From positions 1 to 64,000 of the forward strand of contig NZ_LMCP01000013.1 of NCBI RefSeq assembly GCF_001425625.1: a stretch of DNA of 64,000 nucleotides, read 5' to 3'. The notes below the pieces were generated by a model. The model worked only from the letters and a program-made list of their open reading frames with translations. It was not told the origin of the DNA and made no database searches. Of this stretch, positions 54,615 to 63,250 are shown one piece after another. A program made the position numbers and the translations under genes. The first letter of the stretch is position 1. The number at the start of each line of letters is the position of its first letter. The DNA is from Mesorhizobium sp. Root102 (GTDB lineage: Bacteria; Pseudomonadota; Alphaproteobacteria; Rhizobiales; Rhizobiaceae).

Positions 54615-56680
54615 GTCCTGTAGACCACAAAAACAAGCTGCGCGGTGGCACCGACGATCTGCCCCCCGATATCGACCTCGAGGACGAGGCGGTCGAGGAG
54701 ATCGTCGAACCAGCCGGTCCTGGTGTCGCCTTCACCGCTATTGACTGGACGCCGCATGCTGGCGACGCCGAAGGCATGGTCGGCGCCGAGGTGATCCAGA
54801 CACTCGTCAAGCGGCTGCCCAACGCGCCCGGCGTCTATCGCATGATGAACGCCGCCGGCGATGTGCTCTATGTCGGCAAGGCGCGCAGCCTGAAGAAGCG
54901 CGTCACCAACTATGCGCAAGGCCGCTTCCACACTACCCGCATCGGCCGCATGGTGCGCGAGACGTCGACGATGGAGTTCGTCGTCACCCGCACCGAGATC
55001 GAAGCGCTGCTGCTCGAAGCCAATCTTATCAAGCGCTTGCGGCCGCGATTCAATGTGCTGATGCGGGACGACAAGTCTTTTCCCTATATTCTTTTGACCG
55101 GCGACCATGTCTCGCCGGGCATCTACAAGCATCGCGGCGCGCGCTCGCGCAAAGGCGACTATTTCGGCCCTTTCGCTTCGGCTGGCGCCGTCGGCCGCAC
55201 CATCAACTCGCTGCAGCGCGCCTTCCTGCTGCGCAGTTGCACCAATTCTTTTTACGAGAACCGCACGCGGCCGTGCCTATTGTACCAGATCAAGCGCTGC
55301 GCCGGCCCCTGTACCGGCGAGGTCTCGCACCAGGACTATGCCGAGCTGGTCGGCGAGGCGAAGGACTTTTTGTCCGGCCGCAGCCAGAAGGTGAAGACGG
55401 AAATCTCGGCCGCCATGCAGCAAGCGTCGGAAGCTCTCGATTTCGAGCGCGCCGCCATCTATCGCGATCGACTTGCCGCCCTGTCGCATGTGCAGAGCCA
55501 TCAGGGCATCAATCCGGCGACCGTCGACGAGGCCGATGTCTTCGCCATCCATCAGGAAGGCGGCCAGGTCTGTATCCAGGTGTTCTTCTTTCGCACCGGC
55601 CAGAACTGGGGCAACCGCGCCTATTTCCCCAAGGCCGATCCGGCGTTGGAAGCGGCGGAGGTGTTGGGCTCGTTCCTGGCGCAGTTCTATGACGACAAGC
55701 CGACGCCGCGGACCGTTCTTTTGTCGCATGGCGTCGAGGATCAGGAGTTGCTGGCCGAGGCGCTCTCCACCCGCGCCGGCCGCAAGGTCGCGATCTCCGT
55801 GCCGCAGCGTGGCGAGAAGAAGGACCTGATCGACAACGCGCTGCAAAATGCCCGCGAGGCGCTCGGACGCCGGCTGGCTGAAACCTCCACACAGGGACGC
55901 CTGCTTGCCGGCTTTGCTGAGACCTTCGGCCTGCCTAAGCCGCCGGTGCGCATAGAGGTCTATGATAACTCACACATTATGGGCACCAATGCGGTCGGCG
56001 CCATGGTCGTCGCGGGACCGGAAGGTTTCGTGAAGAACCAGTACCGGAAATTCAACATCCGCTCGACCGAGATCACGCCTGGCGACGATTTCGGCATGAT
56101 GCGCGAGGTGATGGAGCGGCGGTTTTCGCGGCTGCTCAAGGAGCATGGCGATGTTGCCGTGGCCCACGATGCGGCGGCAGCCGAAGCTGGCGAGGATATC
56201 GAAGACGATATCTCCGGCAGCTTCCCGGCCTGGCCCGACGTCATCCTGATCGACGGTGGCCAGGGCCAGATGACGGCGGTGCGCAAGATTCTCGCCGATC
56301 TCGGCATCGAGGATCGCGTCGTTGCGATCGGCATCGCCAAGGGGCAGGACCGCGATGCCGGCCGCGAGCGCTTTTTCGTCAGGGACAGGGACTCTTTTTC
56401 GCTGCCGGTGCGCGATCCCGTGCTCTATTTCGTCCAGCGCCTGCGCGACGAGGTTCACCGTTTCGCCATCGGCTCGCACCGTGCGCGGCGCAAGAAGGAA
56501 ATGGTCAAGAGCCCACTCGATGAGATCGCCGGCATCGGCCCAGGCCGCAAGCGGGCTTTGCTGCTGGCATTCGGCACCGCCAAGGCGGTCAGCCGCGCGG
56601 CTATCGAGGATTTGAGGAAAGTCGACGGTATTTCCGAACAGGTCGCCAAACTGGTCTACAATCATTTCCACGAGAGCTGA
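54611..56680 (+). CDS. uvrC: Excinuclease ABC subunit UvrC
   Basis: 689 residues from ATG 54611, coupled to the SDR gene. The GIY-YIG nuclease has [25 protein letters not shown]; the UVR motif region is around [14 protein letters not shown]. The RNase-H-like C-terminal nuclease includes [10 protein letters not shown] and LIDGGQGQM, and a helix-hairpin-helix pair ends the chain ([22 protein letters not shown]). It makes the 3' and 5' incisions in nucleotide excision repair. An acidic N-terminal extension of about 50 residues is present, as in relatives. Confidence 0.97.
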   Translation: MSPVDHKNKLRGGTDDLPPDIDLEDEAVEEIVEPAGPGVAFTAIDWTPHAGDAEGMVGAEVIQTLVKRLPNAPGVYRMMNAAGDVLYVGKARSLKKRVTNYAQGRFHTTRIGRMVRETSTMEFVVTRTEIEALLLEANLIKRLRPRFNVLMRDDKSFPYILLTGDHVSPGIYKHRGARSRKGDYFGPFASAGAVGRTINSLQRAFLLRSCTNSFYENRTRPCLLYQIKRCAGPCTGEVSHQDYAELVGEAKDFLSGRSQKVKTEISAAMQQASEALDFERAAIYRDRLAALSHVQSHQGINPATVDEADVFAIHQEGGQVCIQVFFFRTGQNWGNRAYFPKADPALEAAEVLGSFLAQFYDDKPTPRTVLLSHGVEDQELLAEALSTRAGRKVAISVPQRGEKKDLIDNALQNAREALGRRLAETSTQGRLLAGFAETFGLPKPPVRIEVYDNSHIMGTNAVGAMVVAGPEGFVKNQYRKFNIRSTEITPGDDFGMMREVMERRFSRLLKEHGDVAVAHDAAAAEAGEDIEDDISGSFPAWPDVILIDGGQGQMTAVRKILADLGIEDRVVAIGIAKGQDRDAGRERFFVRDRDSFSLPVRDPVLYFVQRLRDEVHRFAIGSHRARRKKEMVKSPLDEIAGIGPGRKRALLLAFGTAKAVSRAAIEDLRKVDGISEQVAKLVYNHFHES

Positions 56681-56730
56681 TGCACGTCGCCCAAAAGTGC
56701 GCAGCGGTTTTGGGGTAACGACATGCATCA
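56678..56730. repeat. Palindromic repeat sharing the uvrC stop codon
   Basis: TGATGCA (56678-56684) and TGCATCA (56724-56730) are its inverted ends; the first three bases are the uvrC TGA stop. Inside, CGCCCAAAAGTGCG and GCGGTTTTGGGG form the main stem. It shares the CCCAAAAGTG...GGTTTTGGG core with the element after holC. Confidence 0.75.
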
Positions 56731-56840
56731 CGCTTTTGAGAAGGATTCGGGGTATTTTCGACTGGCCAATCGATTCTGGCCTGTTGACCCCCCACATTCG
56801 CATCTGATTTGAGTACGCAGGCAGAAAGAGTCCCCCGGAT

Positions 56841-57437
56841 ATGGCCAAGCGCGCGTTCAACCTTCCCAACATGCTCACCTATGCCCGCATCGTCGCGGTG
56901 CCGCTGGTGGTGCTGTGCTTTTTTCTCGAAGGACATCTGAAGTCGAGCGACTTCGCCCGCTGGTCGGCACTGATCATCTTCCTGCTAGCCTCGATCACCG
57001 ATTATCTGGATGGCTACCTGGCGCGCGCCTGGCAGCAGACCTCCAACATCGGCAAGATGCTTGACCCGATCGCCGACAAGCTGCTGGTCGCCACCTGCCT
57101 GCTGCTGCTGGCCGCCGACACCGACCGTCATGCCGGCATCGCCGGATGGTCGCTGTGGGCGGCGATCATCATCCTTTGCCGCGAAATCCTCGTCTCGGGC
57201 CTGCGCGAATATCTGGCGGCGCTGAAGGTCTCGGTGCCGGTGACGCAGCTGGCAAAATGGAAGACCGCGATCCAGATGGTCGCCATCGCCTTCCTGCTTG
57301 CGGGGCCTGCCGGCGACAAGATCTTCCCGCTGACCACCCAGACCGGGCTGGTGCTGCTGTGGATCGCGGCCCTGGTCACGCTCTACACCGGCTACGATTA
57401 TTTCCGTGCCGGCCTCAAGCACATCATGGACGAGTGA
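56841..57437 (+). CDS. pgsA: CDP-diacylglycerol-glycerol-3-phosphate 3-phosphatidyltransferase PgsA
   Basis: 198 residues, about five helices. The CDP-alcohol phosphotransferase motif D-G-x2-A-R-x8-G-x3-D-x3-D is complete: DYLDGYLARAWQQTSNIGKM, then LDPIADK. It makes phosphatidylglycerophosphate, the precursor of phosphatidylglycerol and cardiolipin. The uvrC-pgsA-moaD-moaE order is common in alphaproteobacteria. Confidence 0.96.
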   Translation: MAKRAFNLPNMLTYARIVAVPLVVLCFFLEGHLKSSDFARWSALIIFLLASITDYLDGYLARAWQQTSNIGKMLDPIADKLLVATCLLLLAADTDRHAGIAGWSLWAAIIILCREILVSGLREYLAALKVSVPVTQLAKWKTAIQMVAIAFLLAGPAGDKIFPLTTQTGLVLLWIAALVTLYTGYDYFRAGLKHIMDE

Positions 57438-57438
57438 G

Positions 57439-57696
57439 ATGACGACCCGGCTCATCTATTTTGCCTGGGTGCGCGAACGCATCGGCGTGGCTGAGGAAGA
57501 CATCGACTTGCCTGCTGGCATCGAGACGGTCGCCGATCTCCTGCGCTGGCTGAAATCGCGCGGCGAAGAATACGAGCATGCGCTGCAATATCCCGACGTG
57601 ATCCGCGTCGCCATCAACCGGGAACATGTCGAGCACGGCGAGAAGATCGCAGGCGCGCGCGAGATTGCGCTGTTCCCGCCGATGACCGGAGGCTGA
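57439..57696 (+). CDS. moaD: Molybdopterin synthase small subunit MoaD
   Basis: 85 residues from ATG 57439, one base after the pgsA stop. It has the beta-grasp fold (LIYFAWVRERIGVAEEDIDLP) and the C-terminal Gly-Gly (PPMTGG) that is activated as a thiocarboxylate. It donates sulphur to the molybdenum cofactor precursor. moaE follows one base after its stop. Confidence 0.95.
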   Translation: MTTRLIYFAWVRERIGVAEEDIDLPAGIETVADLLRWLKSRGEEYEHALQYPDVIRVAINREHVEHGEKIAGAREIALFPPMTGG

Positions 57697-57697
57697 C

Positions 57698-58174
57698 ATG
57701 ACCGGTGCGGTCGTACCCGTCGTGCGCATTCAGGCGCAGGATTTTGACGTCGCCGCCGAGATCGCCAGACTGACGCAAGGCCGCGCCGATATCGGCGCGG
57801 TGGTTTCTTTCTCCGGCCTTTGCCGGGACGAGCAGGGCACCTTGTCGGCGCTCGAGCTCGAGCACTATCCCGGTATGGCCGAAGCAGAAATCGCCCGCAT
57901 CGCTGCCGAGGCGGTCGAGCGCTGGCCGTTGCAGGGCCTCACCGCCGTCCACCGCCACGGCAAGGTCGCGCCCGGCGAGAACATCGTGCTGGTGGTGACC
58001 GCCTCGGCGCATCGCCAGGCGGCGTTCGAGGCGGCGAGCTTCCTCATGGACTATTTGAAATCGCGCGCGCCCTTCTGGAAGAAGGAGCATCGCGCTGACG
58101 GCTCGGAGGGCGGCTGGGTCGAGGCCAAGGAGGCCGACGACGAGGCGGCCGGCCGCTGGAAATCGTCAGACTAA
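57698..58174 (+). CDS. moaE: Molybdopterin synthase large subunit MoaE
   Basis: 158 residues. GAVVSFSGLCRDEQGTLSALELEHYPGMAE and VHRHGKVAPGENIVLVVTASAHR are MoaE signatures; the catalytic lysines are in DYLKSRAPFWKKE. With MoaD it converts precursor Z to molybdopterin. The C-terminus extends with an acidic tail. Confidence 0.95.
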   Translation: MTGAVVPVVRIQAQDFDVAAEIARLTQGRADIGAVVSFSGLCRDEQGTLSALELEHYPGMAEAEIARIAAEAVERWPLQGLTAVHRHGKVAPGENIVLVVTASAHRQAAFEAASFLMDYLKSRAPFWKKEHRADGSEGGWVEAKEADDEAAGRWKSSD

Positions 58175-58307
58175 AATACCGCCGCAGCCATGCATTGACC
58201 GCAATCCTTTGGCTAATTGAGCGCGGCTGGTCAGCCTGGGCGTTGACAGCCGGGACATTGGCAGCCCCGGGGCACTGTCCAGCCTGGGCACTTGGCGGCC
58301 CGGGGCA

Positions 58308-59084
58308 ATGGAGATGGTCATGCTGGACAGGATCGCTGAGTTCTTCGTCTTCGGTTTCGTGCCTCTGGTCGTCGGCATATTGGCCGTGCCGGAACTGTCT
58401 GTTGCCGCCGAAGATTCCGTGAGAGGCGAGGTGATCTATCGCGAGCGCATCGCCTTGCCGCCCAGTGCCGTGCTCTCCGTCCAGCTTGCGGATGTGTCAC
58501 TGGCCGATGCGCCGGCCACTATTATCGGCGAGCAGAAAGTGAATCCGACCGGCCAGGTGCCGATCAGCTTCGAGATCAAATTCGACCCTTCCCTCATCCG
58601 GTCGCAGATGACTTATGCGCTGCAAGCCAGGATTACCGTCGATGACAAGCTCCTGTTCATCTCCGACATGCGCCATCAGGTCGATCCGCTGACCGACGTG
58701 CCGCAGACCATCATGCTGAAGATGGTGACGCCGAGCGCCGAGCCGGCGGTTTCGGTCTTTGACCAGCTCTGGCTGGTCGACTATGTCGACGGCATCGGTG
58801 CCATTGCCGCCCCGCAAGCGACGTTCAGGGTCAGCGGGGCCGGCAAGGCAGGCGGCAGCGGCCCCTGCAACACCTATTTCGCCACCGCCAAGGTCGATGG
58901 CCAAACAATAGCGGTCAGCGACATCGGCTCGACCTACAAGGCCTGCGCGCCGGAGGTGATGGCTGAGGAAAAGGCGATGTTCGATGCATTGGCCAAGGCC
59001 GCGTCATACAGTGTCGATGCCGGCAAGCTCGTTATATCAGACAAGGACGGCCGCGAGATCCTGCGCCTTAGCGCCGCGAGCTGA
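58308..59084 (+). CDS. Envelope protein with YbaY and META (HslJ-like) domains
   Basis: 258 residues from ATG 58308; in-frame ATGs at 58314 and 58320 are alternatives, the last having GGAG at better spacing. A signal sequence ends near LSVAAED. Residues about 38-145 are YbaY-like (VRGEVIYRERIALPPSAVLSVQL, FEIKFDPSLI). Residues about 155-258 are META/HslJ-like (WLVDYVDG, GSGPCNTYFATAKVDG, AEEKAMFDAL). The same two-domain protein occurs in other proteobacteria. Its role may lie in envelope stress or antibiotic tolerance, but that is inference. No lipobox is evident. Short imperfect GGGGCA-N repeats precede it. Confidence 0.82.
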   Translation: MEMVMLDRIAEFFVFGFVPLVVGILAVPELSVAAEDSVRGEVIYRERIALPPSAVLSVQLADVSLADAPATIIGEQKVNPTGQVPISFEIKFDPSLIRSQMTYALQARITVDDKLLFISDMRHQVDPLTDVPQTIMLKMVTPSAEPAVSVFDQLWLVDYVDGIGAIAAPQATFRVSGAGKAGGSGPCNTYFATAKVDGQTIAVSDIGSTYKACAPEVMAEEKAMFDALAKAASYSVDAGKLVISDKDGREILRLSAAS

Positions 59085-59095
59085 CCGTCAATGAG

Positions 59096-59123
59096 AAAGG
59101 CCGGCGAAAACACCGGCCTTTTT
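59096..59123. terminator. Bidirectional terminator between YbaY-META gene and ndk
   Basis: AAAGGCCGG (59096-59104) pairs with CCGGCCTTT (59113-59121) around an A-rich loop, followed by TT. It serves the two convergent genes. Confidence 0.85.
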
Positions 59124-59150
59124 ACGGGATCCAAGGTCTGGACTATCGGC

Positions 59151-59573
59151 TCAGCCGACGATCTCGGTGTCCGAGAACCAGTACTTGATCTCTTCTGCCG
59201 CGGTCTCCGGCGCATCGGAGCCGTGCACCGAGTTTTCGCCGATCGATAGCGCATGCACCTTGCGGATGGTGCCTTCGGCGGCGTTGGCCGGGTTGGTGGC
59301 GCCCATCACTTCGCGGTTCCTGGCAATGGCATTCTCGCCTTCCAGCACCTGCACGACGGTCGGTGCGGACGACATGAATTCAACCAGCTCGCCGAAGAAC
59401 GGGCGATCCTTGTGGACGGCATAGAAGCCTTCAGCTTCGCGGCGGCTCATCCAGACCCGGCGCGAGGCGATGACGCGCAGGCCGGCCTCTTCCAGCATCC
59501 TGGTGATGGCGCCGGTGAGGTTGCGCCGGGTTGCGTCCGGCTTGATCATGGAAAATGTGCGTTCGAGCGCCAT
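59151..59573 (-). CDS. ndk: Nucleoside diphosphate kinase
   Basis: 140 residues from ATG 59573 (AAGGA upstream). [20 protein letters not shown] is the family start, and [15 protein letters not shown] contains the phosphohistidine (about 117). It balances nucleoside triphosphates. It is alone between two spacers. Confidence 0.97.
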   Translation of the reverse strand: MALERTFSMIKPDATRRNLTGAITRMLEEAGLRVIASRRVWMSRREAEGFYAVHKDRPFFGELVEFMSSAPTVVQVLEGENAIARNREVMGATNPANAAEGTIRKVHALSIGENSVHGSDAPETAAEEIKYWFSDTEIVG

Positions 59574-59865
59574 GGGTCGTCCTTGTCTGTGAATGGAATT
59601 GAGAGTGGCGGGCTCTATACAAGCCGCCCGGCTCATTGCCAAGGGGTGAGGAACGGTCCGCGAGGCGGACGGAAAGCCAATTGCTTGGCTTTCCGAGTGG
59701 CTAATGCCCGGAGCGATAGCGAAGGGCCAGATCAAGCGTGCGTTCTGTATAGGGCCAGCGCCGATGAGGTAGACCACCGCCGAGACCAGACAGCTGCACA
59801 GCAACGCGTTGCTTGCTATACTCTCGCGTCGGCGCCGCGCTGAAGTCGGCCCGCATGGAGACAAC

Positions 59866-60114
59866 ATGACCATGGCAGATGATCGTCAGGAACGCATTCG
59901 CAACCGCGCGCATCAGATCTGGCTGCAAGAGGGACAGCCGGCTGGACACCATGAGCGCCATTGGCATCAGGCGGCAGCCGATGTCGACCAGGAGGATGCC
60001 GTGGGGAAGTCGGCAGCCAAGAAGGCATCTGGCGCCGGCAAGGCAAAAGCCGCCCCCAAGGAAGCAAAAGCTGCCACGAAGGCCAGCAAGCCAAGGAAGG
60101 TAGCGGCCAAGTAA
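59866..60114 (+). CDS. DUF2934 protein with a Lys/Ala-rich tail
   Basis: 82 residues from ATG 59866 (GGAG upstream). Residues 5-38 have the DUF2934 pattern [20 protein letters not shown], then HHERHWHQA. The second half is a [18 protein letters not shown] tail, basic and disordered, resembling the tail composition of the H1-like protein at 50739. The function is unknown; DNA or RNA contact by the tail is a guess. Confidence 0.75.
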   Translation: MTMADDRQERIRNRAHQIWLQEGQPAGHHERHWHQAAADVDQEDAVGKSAAKKASGAGKAKAAPKEAKAATKASKPRKVAAK

Positions 60115-60201
60115 GGCCGGGCTATCGCCTCGCGGCTGACCTTTTTTGCGGGACATTGACGGCCCACGTGCTGCCTTGCGGCAAGGTCAGGCGTTGCGGC
60201 G

Positions 60202-60894
60202 TCACGCTGCCGCGGCCACTTTTCGTCCCAGCCCGCCATGCAGGTCGAGGCAGCGGGCGAACCACTGCGCCACCACATCCCCGTCGTCGAGCAGTTGGTA
60301 AGGCGAGGCTATGCGCGCCCATTGCAGCGCGCCGAAGACGATATAGTCGGCAAACAGCGGCGAACCGCCACCGATGAATGGCTGATAGCCGAGCATTGAA
60401 CGCAAGGGTTCCAGCGAGGCCCTGAAGGCGCCGCGCCCGGCGTCTCGGGCTGCCATCACGTCTTCCAGCCGCTTGCCGAGACGCTGCTCCCGGTTCTGGC
60501 GGAAATAGACGGCGTTTTCCGCGTCCTGCATGGCATGAAGGTCCATGATTGCCGCGGTGGTCACATAGGGATGGATGGTCAGTTGCGACCAGCGTTCGAT
60601 GAAGCGCGCCATCGCCTTGCCGCCTTCGCCGCCAAACAGCGTCGGCCGGTCCGGATAGGCTTCATCGAGATAGAGCGCGATGGCGAAGGAATCCGCGACG
60701 ACCGTCTCGCCATCCCGGATCACCGGAACGGTTCTCGAAACGCCGCCCTCAACATTGGGCACCTCGAGAAAGCGCGTCGGCGCGGTTGATATGTCGAGCC
60801 CCTTGTGGGCAAGCGCCATCGCCACCTTCCAGCAGTGCGGGCTGAACGGACGTGTGGTGTCGCGTCCGACGAGGTCATAGAGCAGAATGGTCAT
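60202..60894 (-). CDS. Glutathione S-transferase family protein
   Basis: 230 residues. The N-terminal thioredoxin-like domain has FSPHCWKVAMALAHKGLD, with a Cys-containing SPxCW site like bacterial and plant zeta/omega-like GSTs, TVPVIRDGETVVADSFAIALYL with the cis-Pro and the Ser that binds glutathione. The helical domain ends FARCLDLHGGLG. It probably acts on electrophilic metabolites. It is divergent from the DinB-like gene by 60 bases. Confidence 0.9.
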   Translation of the reverse strand: MTILLYDLVGRDTTRPFSPHCWKVAMALAHKGLDISTAPTRFLEVPNVEGGVSRTVPVIRDGETVVADSFAIALYLDEAYPDRPTLFGGEGGKAMARFIERWSQLTIHPYVTTAAIMDLHAMQDAENAVYFRQNREQRLGKRLEDVMAARDAGRGAFRASLEPLRSMLGYQPFIGGGSPLFADYIVFGALQWARIASPYQLLDDGDVVAQWFARCLDLHGGLGRKVAAAA

Positions 60895-60954
60895 TGGCGG
60901 CGGCGTTCCTGCGGGTTAGGTAGGCCCCGCATCGACGCGAGCCGAGGGGAAGCC

Positions 60955-61467
60955 ATGAGACAGCATTTCATGATGTTTGCGGCCTATAATCAATGGGCCA
61001 ATGGCCGCATCTATGATGCCGCCGCCGAACTCGACGAAGAGGAATTCAATCGCGATGTCGGCGCCTTCTTCGGCTCGATGATGGGCACGCTCAACCACCT
61101 GCTGACAGCCGACCGCATCTGGATGAAGCGATTCACCGGTGAGGGCGACGCGCCGACGACGCTGGACGCCGTCCTGCATCGGGGGTTGGCCGGTCTGCGG
61201 ATGGCGCGTGAAGCCGAGGACAGGAGGATCATCGATTGGGTCGGTGGCCTCAGCGACAAGGCGTTGACGGGCCGCTTCACCTACATGACCGTCTCGGACA
61301 TGCGCACGGTCTCGCAAAGGCTGGCGCCGGCGCTGGACCATGTCTTCAACCACCAGACCCACCACCGCGGCCAGGCGCATACGATTCTGACCATCCTGGG
61401 ACGACCAAGCCTGGGGTTGGATCTGATGCTCTTCCAGCGCACCGAAGAGGGCAGGGCTTTCGCCTGA
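60955..61467 (+). CDS. DinB family putative metal-dependent hydrolase
   Basis: 170 residues from ATG 60955, with GAGGGGAA upstream. The four-helix bundle has metal-binding histidines at 48 (TLNHLLTADRIW), 133 and 137 (FNHQTHHRGQ), the DinB/YfiT arrangement. Relatives include thiol-transferases using small thiols. The substrate here is unknown. Confidence 0.88.
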   Translation: MRQHFMMFAAYNQWANGRIYDAAAELDEEEFNRDVGAFFGSMMGTLNHLLTADRIWMKRFTGEGDAPTTLDAVLHRGLAGLRMAREAEDRRIIDWVGGLSDKALTGRFTYMTVSDMRTVSQRLAPALDHVFNHQTHHRGQAHTILTILGRPSLGLDLMLFQRTEEGRAFA

Positions 61468-61519
61468 TCCCTGCGACGTTTTGCGGTTGTGGTTCCGAAG
61501 GTTTGAGGTCCCGCGCTCA

Positions 61520-62110
61520 CTATCGCTGCATTTTGTGCCGCAGCATCGTCTTTACGTCAGGCCATTCGGAATCGATGATACTGAACCGGACTGAATTGCG
61601 CTTCCGTCCGTCCGGCATGATCCGCTCGTTGCGAACGATCCCTTCCTGCTTGGCCCCAATTCGCAGAATGGCTGCCCTTGACGTGTCGTTCTGTTCGTCT
61701 GTCGTGAATTGCACCCGGACACATCCCATGACCTCGAAGGCATGGGTCAGGAGAAGATACTTCGCCTCGGTATTGACCCCGGACCGCTGAACCGAGCTGC
61801 TTAGCCAGCTATGCCCGATCTCCAGCTTTCTATTCGCGTGATCGATCTTCCAAAAGCGCGTACTTCCGCAAATCAGCCCCGTGCTGCGCAGGACGACTGC
61901 ATAAGGCATGACAGTGCCGACCTGTCGTCCGGCCAGGGCGCCTTCAATATATGCATCGATCGTGTCTGGCCCGGGGACCACCGTGGACTTCAGGTTCCAC
62001 AGCACACCATCCGCCGCCGCGCTCAGAAGCCCCAAGGAATGGTCCTGCTGAAGCGGCGTGAGTTCAACGGTCTTGCCGACCAAGGCAGGCTGTATGGATT
62101 GGACGTCCAT
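61520..62110 (-). CDS. GNAT family N-acetyltransferase (RimJ/RimL-like)
   Basis: 196 residues from ATG 62110; an in-frame ATG at 62152 is the alternative. VGKTVELTPLQQDHSLGLLS starts the domain, CGSTRFWKIDHANRKLEIGHSWLSSS is the beta-strand region, VNTEAKYLLLTHAFEVMGCVRVQF and AAILRIGAKQEGIVRNE cover the acetyl-CoA site and the C-terminal helix. It probably acetylates a protein N-terminus or a small amine. Confidence 0.85.
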   Translation of the reverse strand: MDVQSIQPALVGKTVELTPLQQDHSLGLLSAAADGVLWNLKSTVVPGPDTIDAYIEGALAGRQVGTVMPYAVVLRSTGLICGSTRFWKIDHANRKLEIGHSWLSSSVQRSGVNTEAKYLLLTHAFEVMGCVRVQFTTDEQNDTSRAAILRIGAKQEGIVRNERIMPDGRKRNSVRFSIIDSEWPDVKTMLRHKMQR

Positions 62111-62181
62111 TAACCGGTGGCCCTCAACTTGCTCTTGCCGGTCTAATCTCATCGGCAGACAACCAAATGCCTGCCTGAAAT

Positions 62182-63141
62182 TCAGATAGCGGCCGAAGCC
62201 TCGCCGCTGATTTCGCTGTCCATCTGGCACTGCGTCAGAGCCGCTTCCGCCATCACCCACTGTTTGAACAGCTGGACCTTGCGAGCGGCAAGGCTCTTTG
62301 GGGGGGAGACAAAATACCAACCAGCCGTGTTCGGATGGTGGACGGCGAATGGAGCCACCAGCCTTTCGGCTCGGATATCGCTGGCCATATAGGCACGGTT
62401 GGCCACCGCAAAACCCATCCCGGAATTGGCTGCCTCGTAGGACATCATGCACGAGTCGAAATAGATGCTTTTGGTCTCGCTGAGCACGAAGCTGGCGCCG
62501 GCGAAACCAAGCCAGGATTGCCAGTTCTGGGTGCAGGTATCGGAATGCAGCAGGGTGAAGTGCTTGAGGTCGTCCGGTGTCACCTTCGACAGCTGCCTAT
62601 CGCCGAGGACTTCATGGAACAGCTTGCGGCTGCACACCGGCGTCAGGTCTTCCCGAAACAGCAGATCGGATTGCAGCCCGTGAAAGTGACCGTCGCCGTA
62701 GCGGATTTCAAGATCGAATTCGGAAGTCGTGAACTCATGCGTCGCGTAGGAGGTCGAAACGCGCATCTCGATGTCCGGGTATTGCCGCTGGAACAGCGGC
62801 AGACGCGGAAACAGCCAGCGTGCGGCAAAAGTCGGCAACACGGAAATCTTCAACACATGCTCCTGTGATTGCCCGGTCGCTTCCATGCTGGCGGCGACGA
62901 TTCGCTCCAGCGCCTCGCGAACGCGCGAGACATAGGTCTCGCCCTCCGGCGTCAGCGACACCGCATTGCCGCCGCGCTGGAAGATCTTGAAGCGCAGCTG
63001 ATCCTCAAGGCTTTTCACGCGCTGGCTGACCGCTGAAGCGGTGATAAACTGTTCTTCGCCGGCGCGCGTGAAATTCCCGTGCCTCGCAGCACTCTCCACG
63101 ATTTTAAGCGAATTGAGGTTGACCTGACTGAGCAGACGCAC
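62182..63141 (-). CDS. LysR family transcriptional regulator (GcvA-like)
   Basis: 319 residues. The helix-turn-helix (NFTRAGEEQFITASAVSQRVKSLEDQL) is at about 23-50, followed by the linker helix and a periplasmic-binding-protein-like effector domain from ISVLPTFAARWLFPRL. The GcvA-like DLEIRYGDG motif is present. It is divergent from the oxygenase-like gene at 63251, with about 110 bases between, so it is likely to regulate that gene. Confidence 0.9.
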   Translation of the reverse strand: MRLLSQVNLNSLKIVESAARHGNFTRAGEEQFITASAVSQRVKSLEDQLRFKIFQRGGNAVSLTPEGETYVSRVREALERIVAASMEATGQSQEHVLKISVLPTFAARWLFPRLPLFQRQYPDIEMRVSTSYATHEFTTSEFDLEIRYGDGHFHGLQSDLLFREDLTPVCSRKLFHEVLGDRQLSKVTPDDLKHFTLLHSDTCTQNWQSWLGFAGASFVLSETKSIYFDSCMMSYEAANSGMGFAVANRAYMASDIRAERLVAPFAVHHPNTAGWYFVSPPKSLAARKVQLFKQWVMAEAALTQCQMDSEISGEASAAI

Positions 63142-63250
63142 GGTTTCGACCTTAAGCTTGGCTTACACTAGCACCAGCATTCCTAATTTTACAGGGGTGG
63201 GTGAATTAATCGACTGTTCACCAAGTGTTGCCCCCTCCTGGAGAAGTAGA

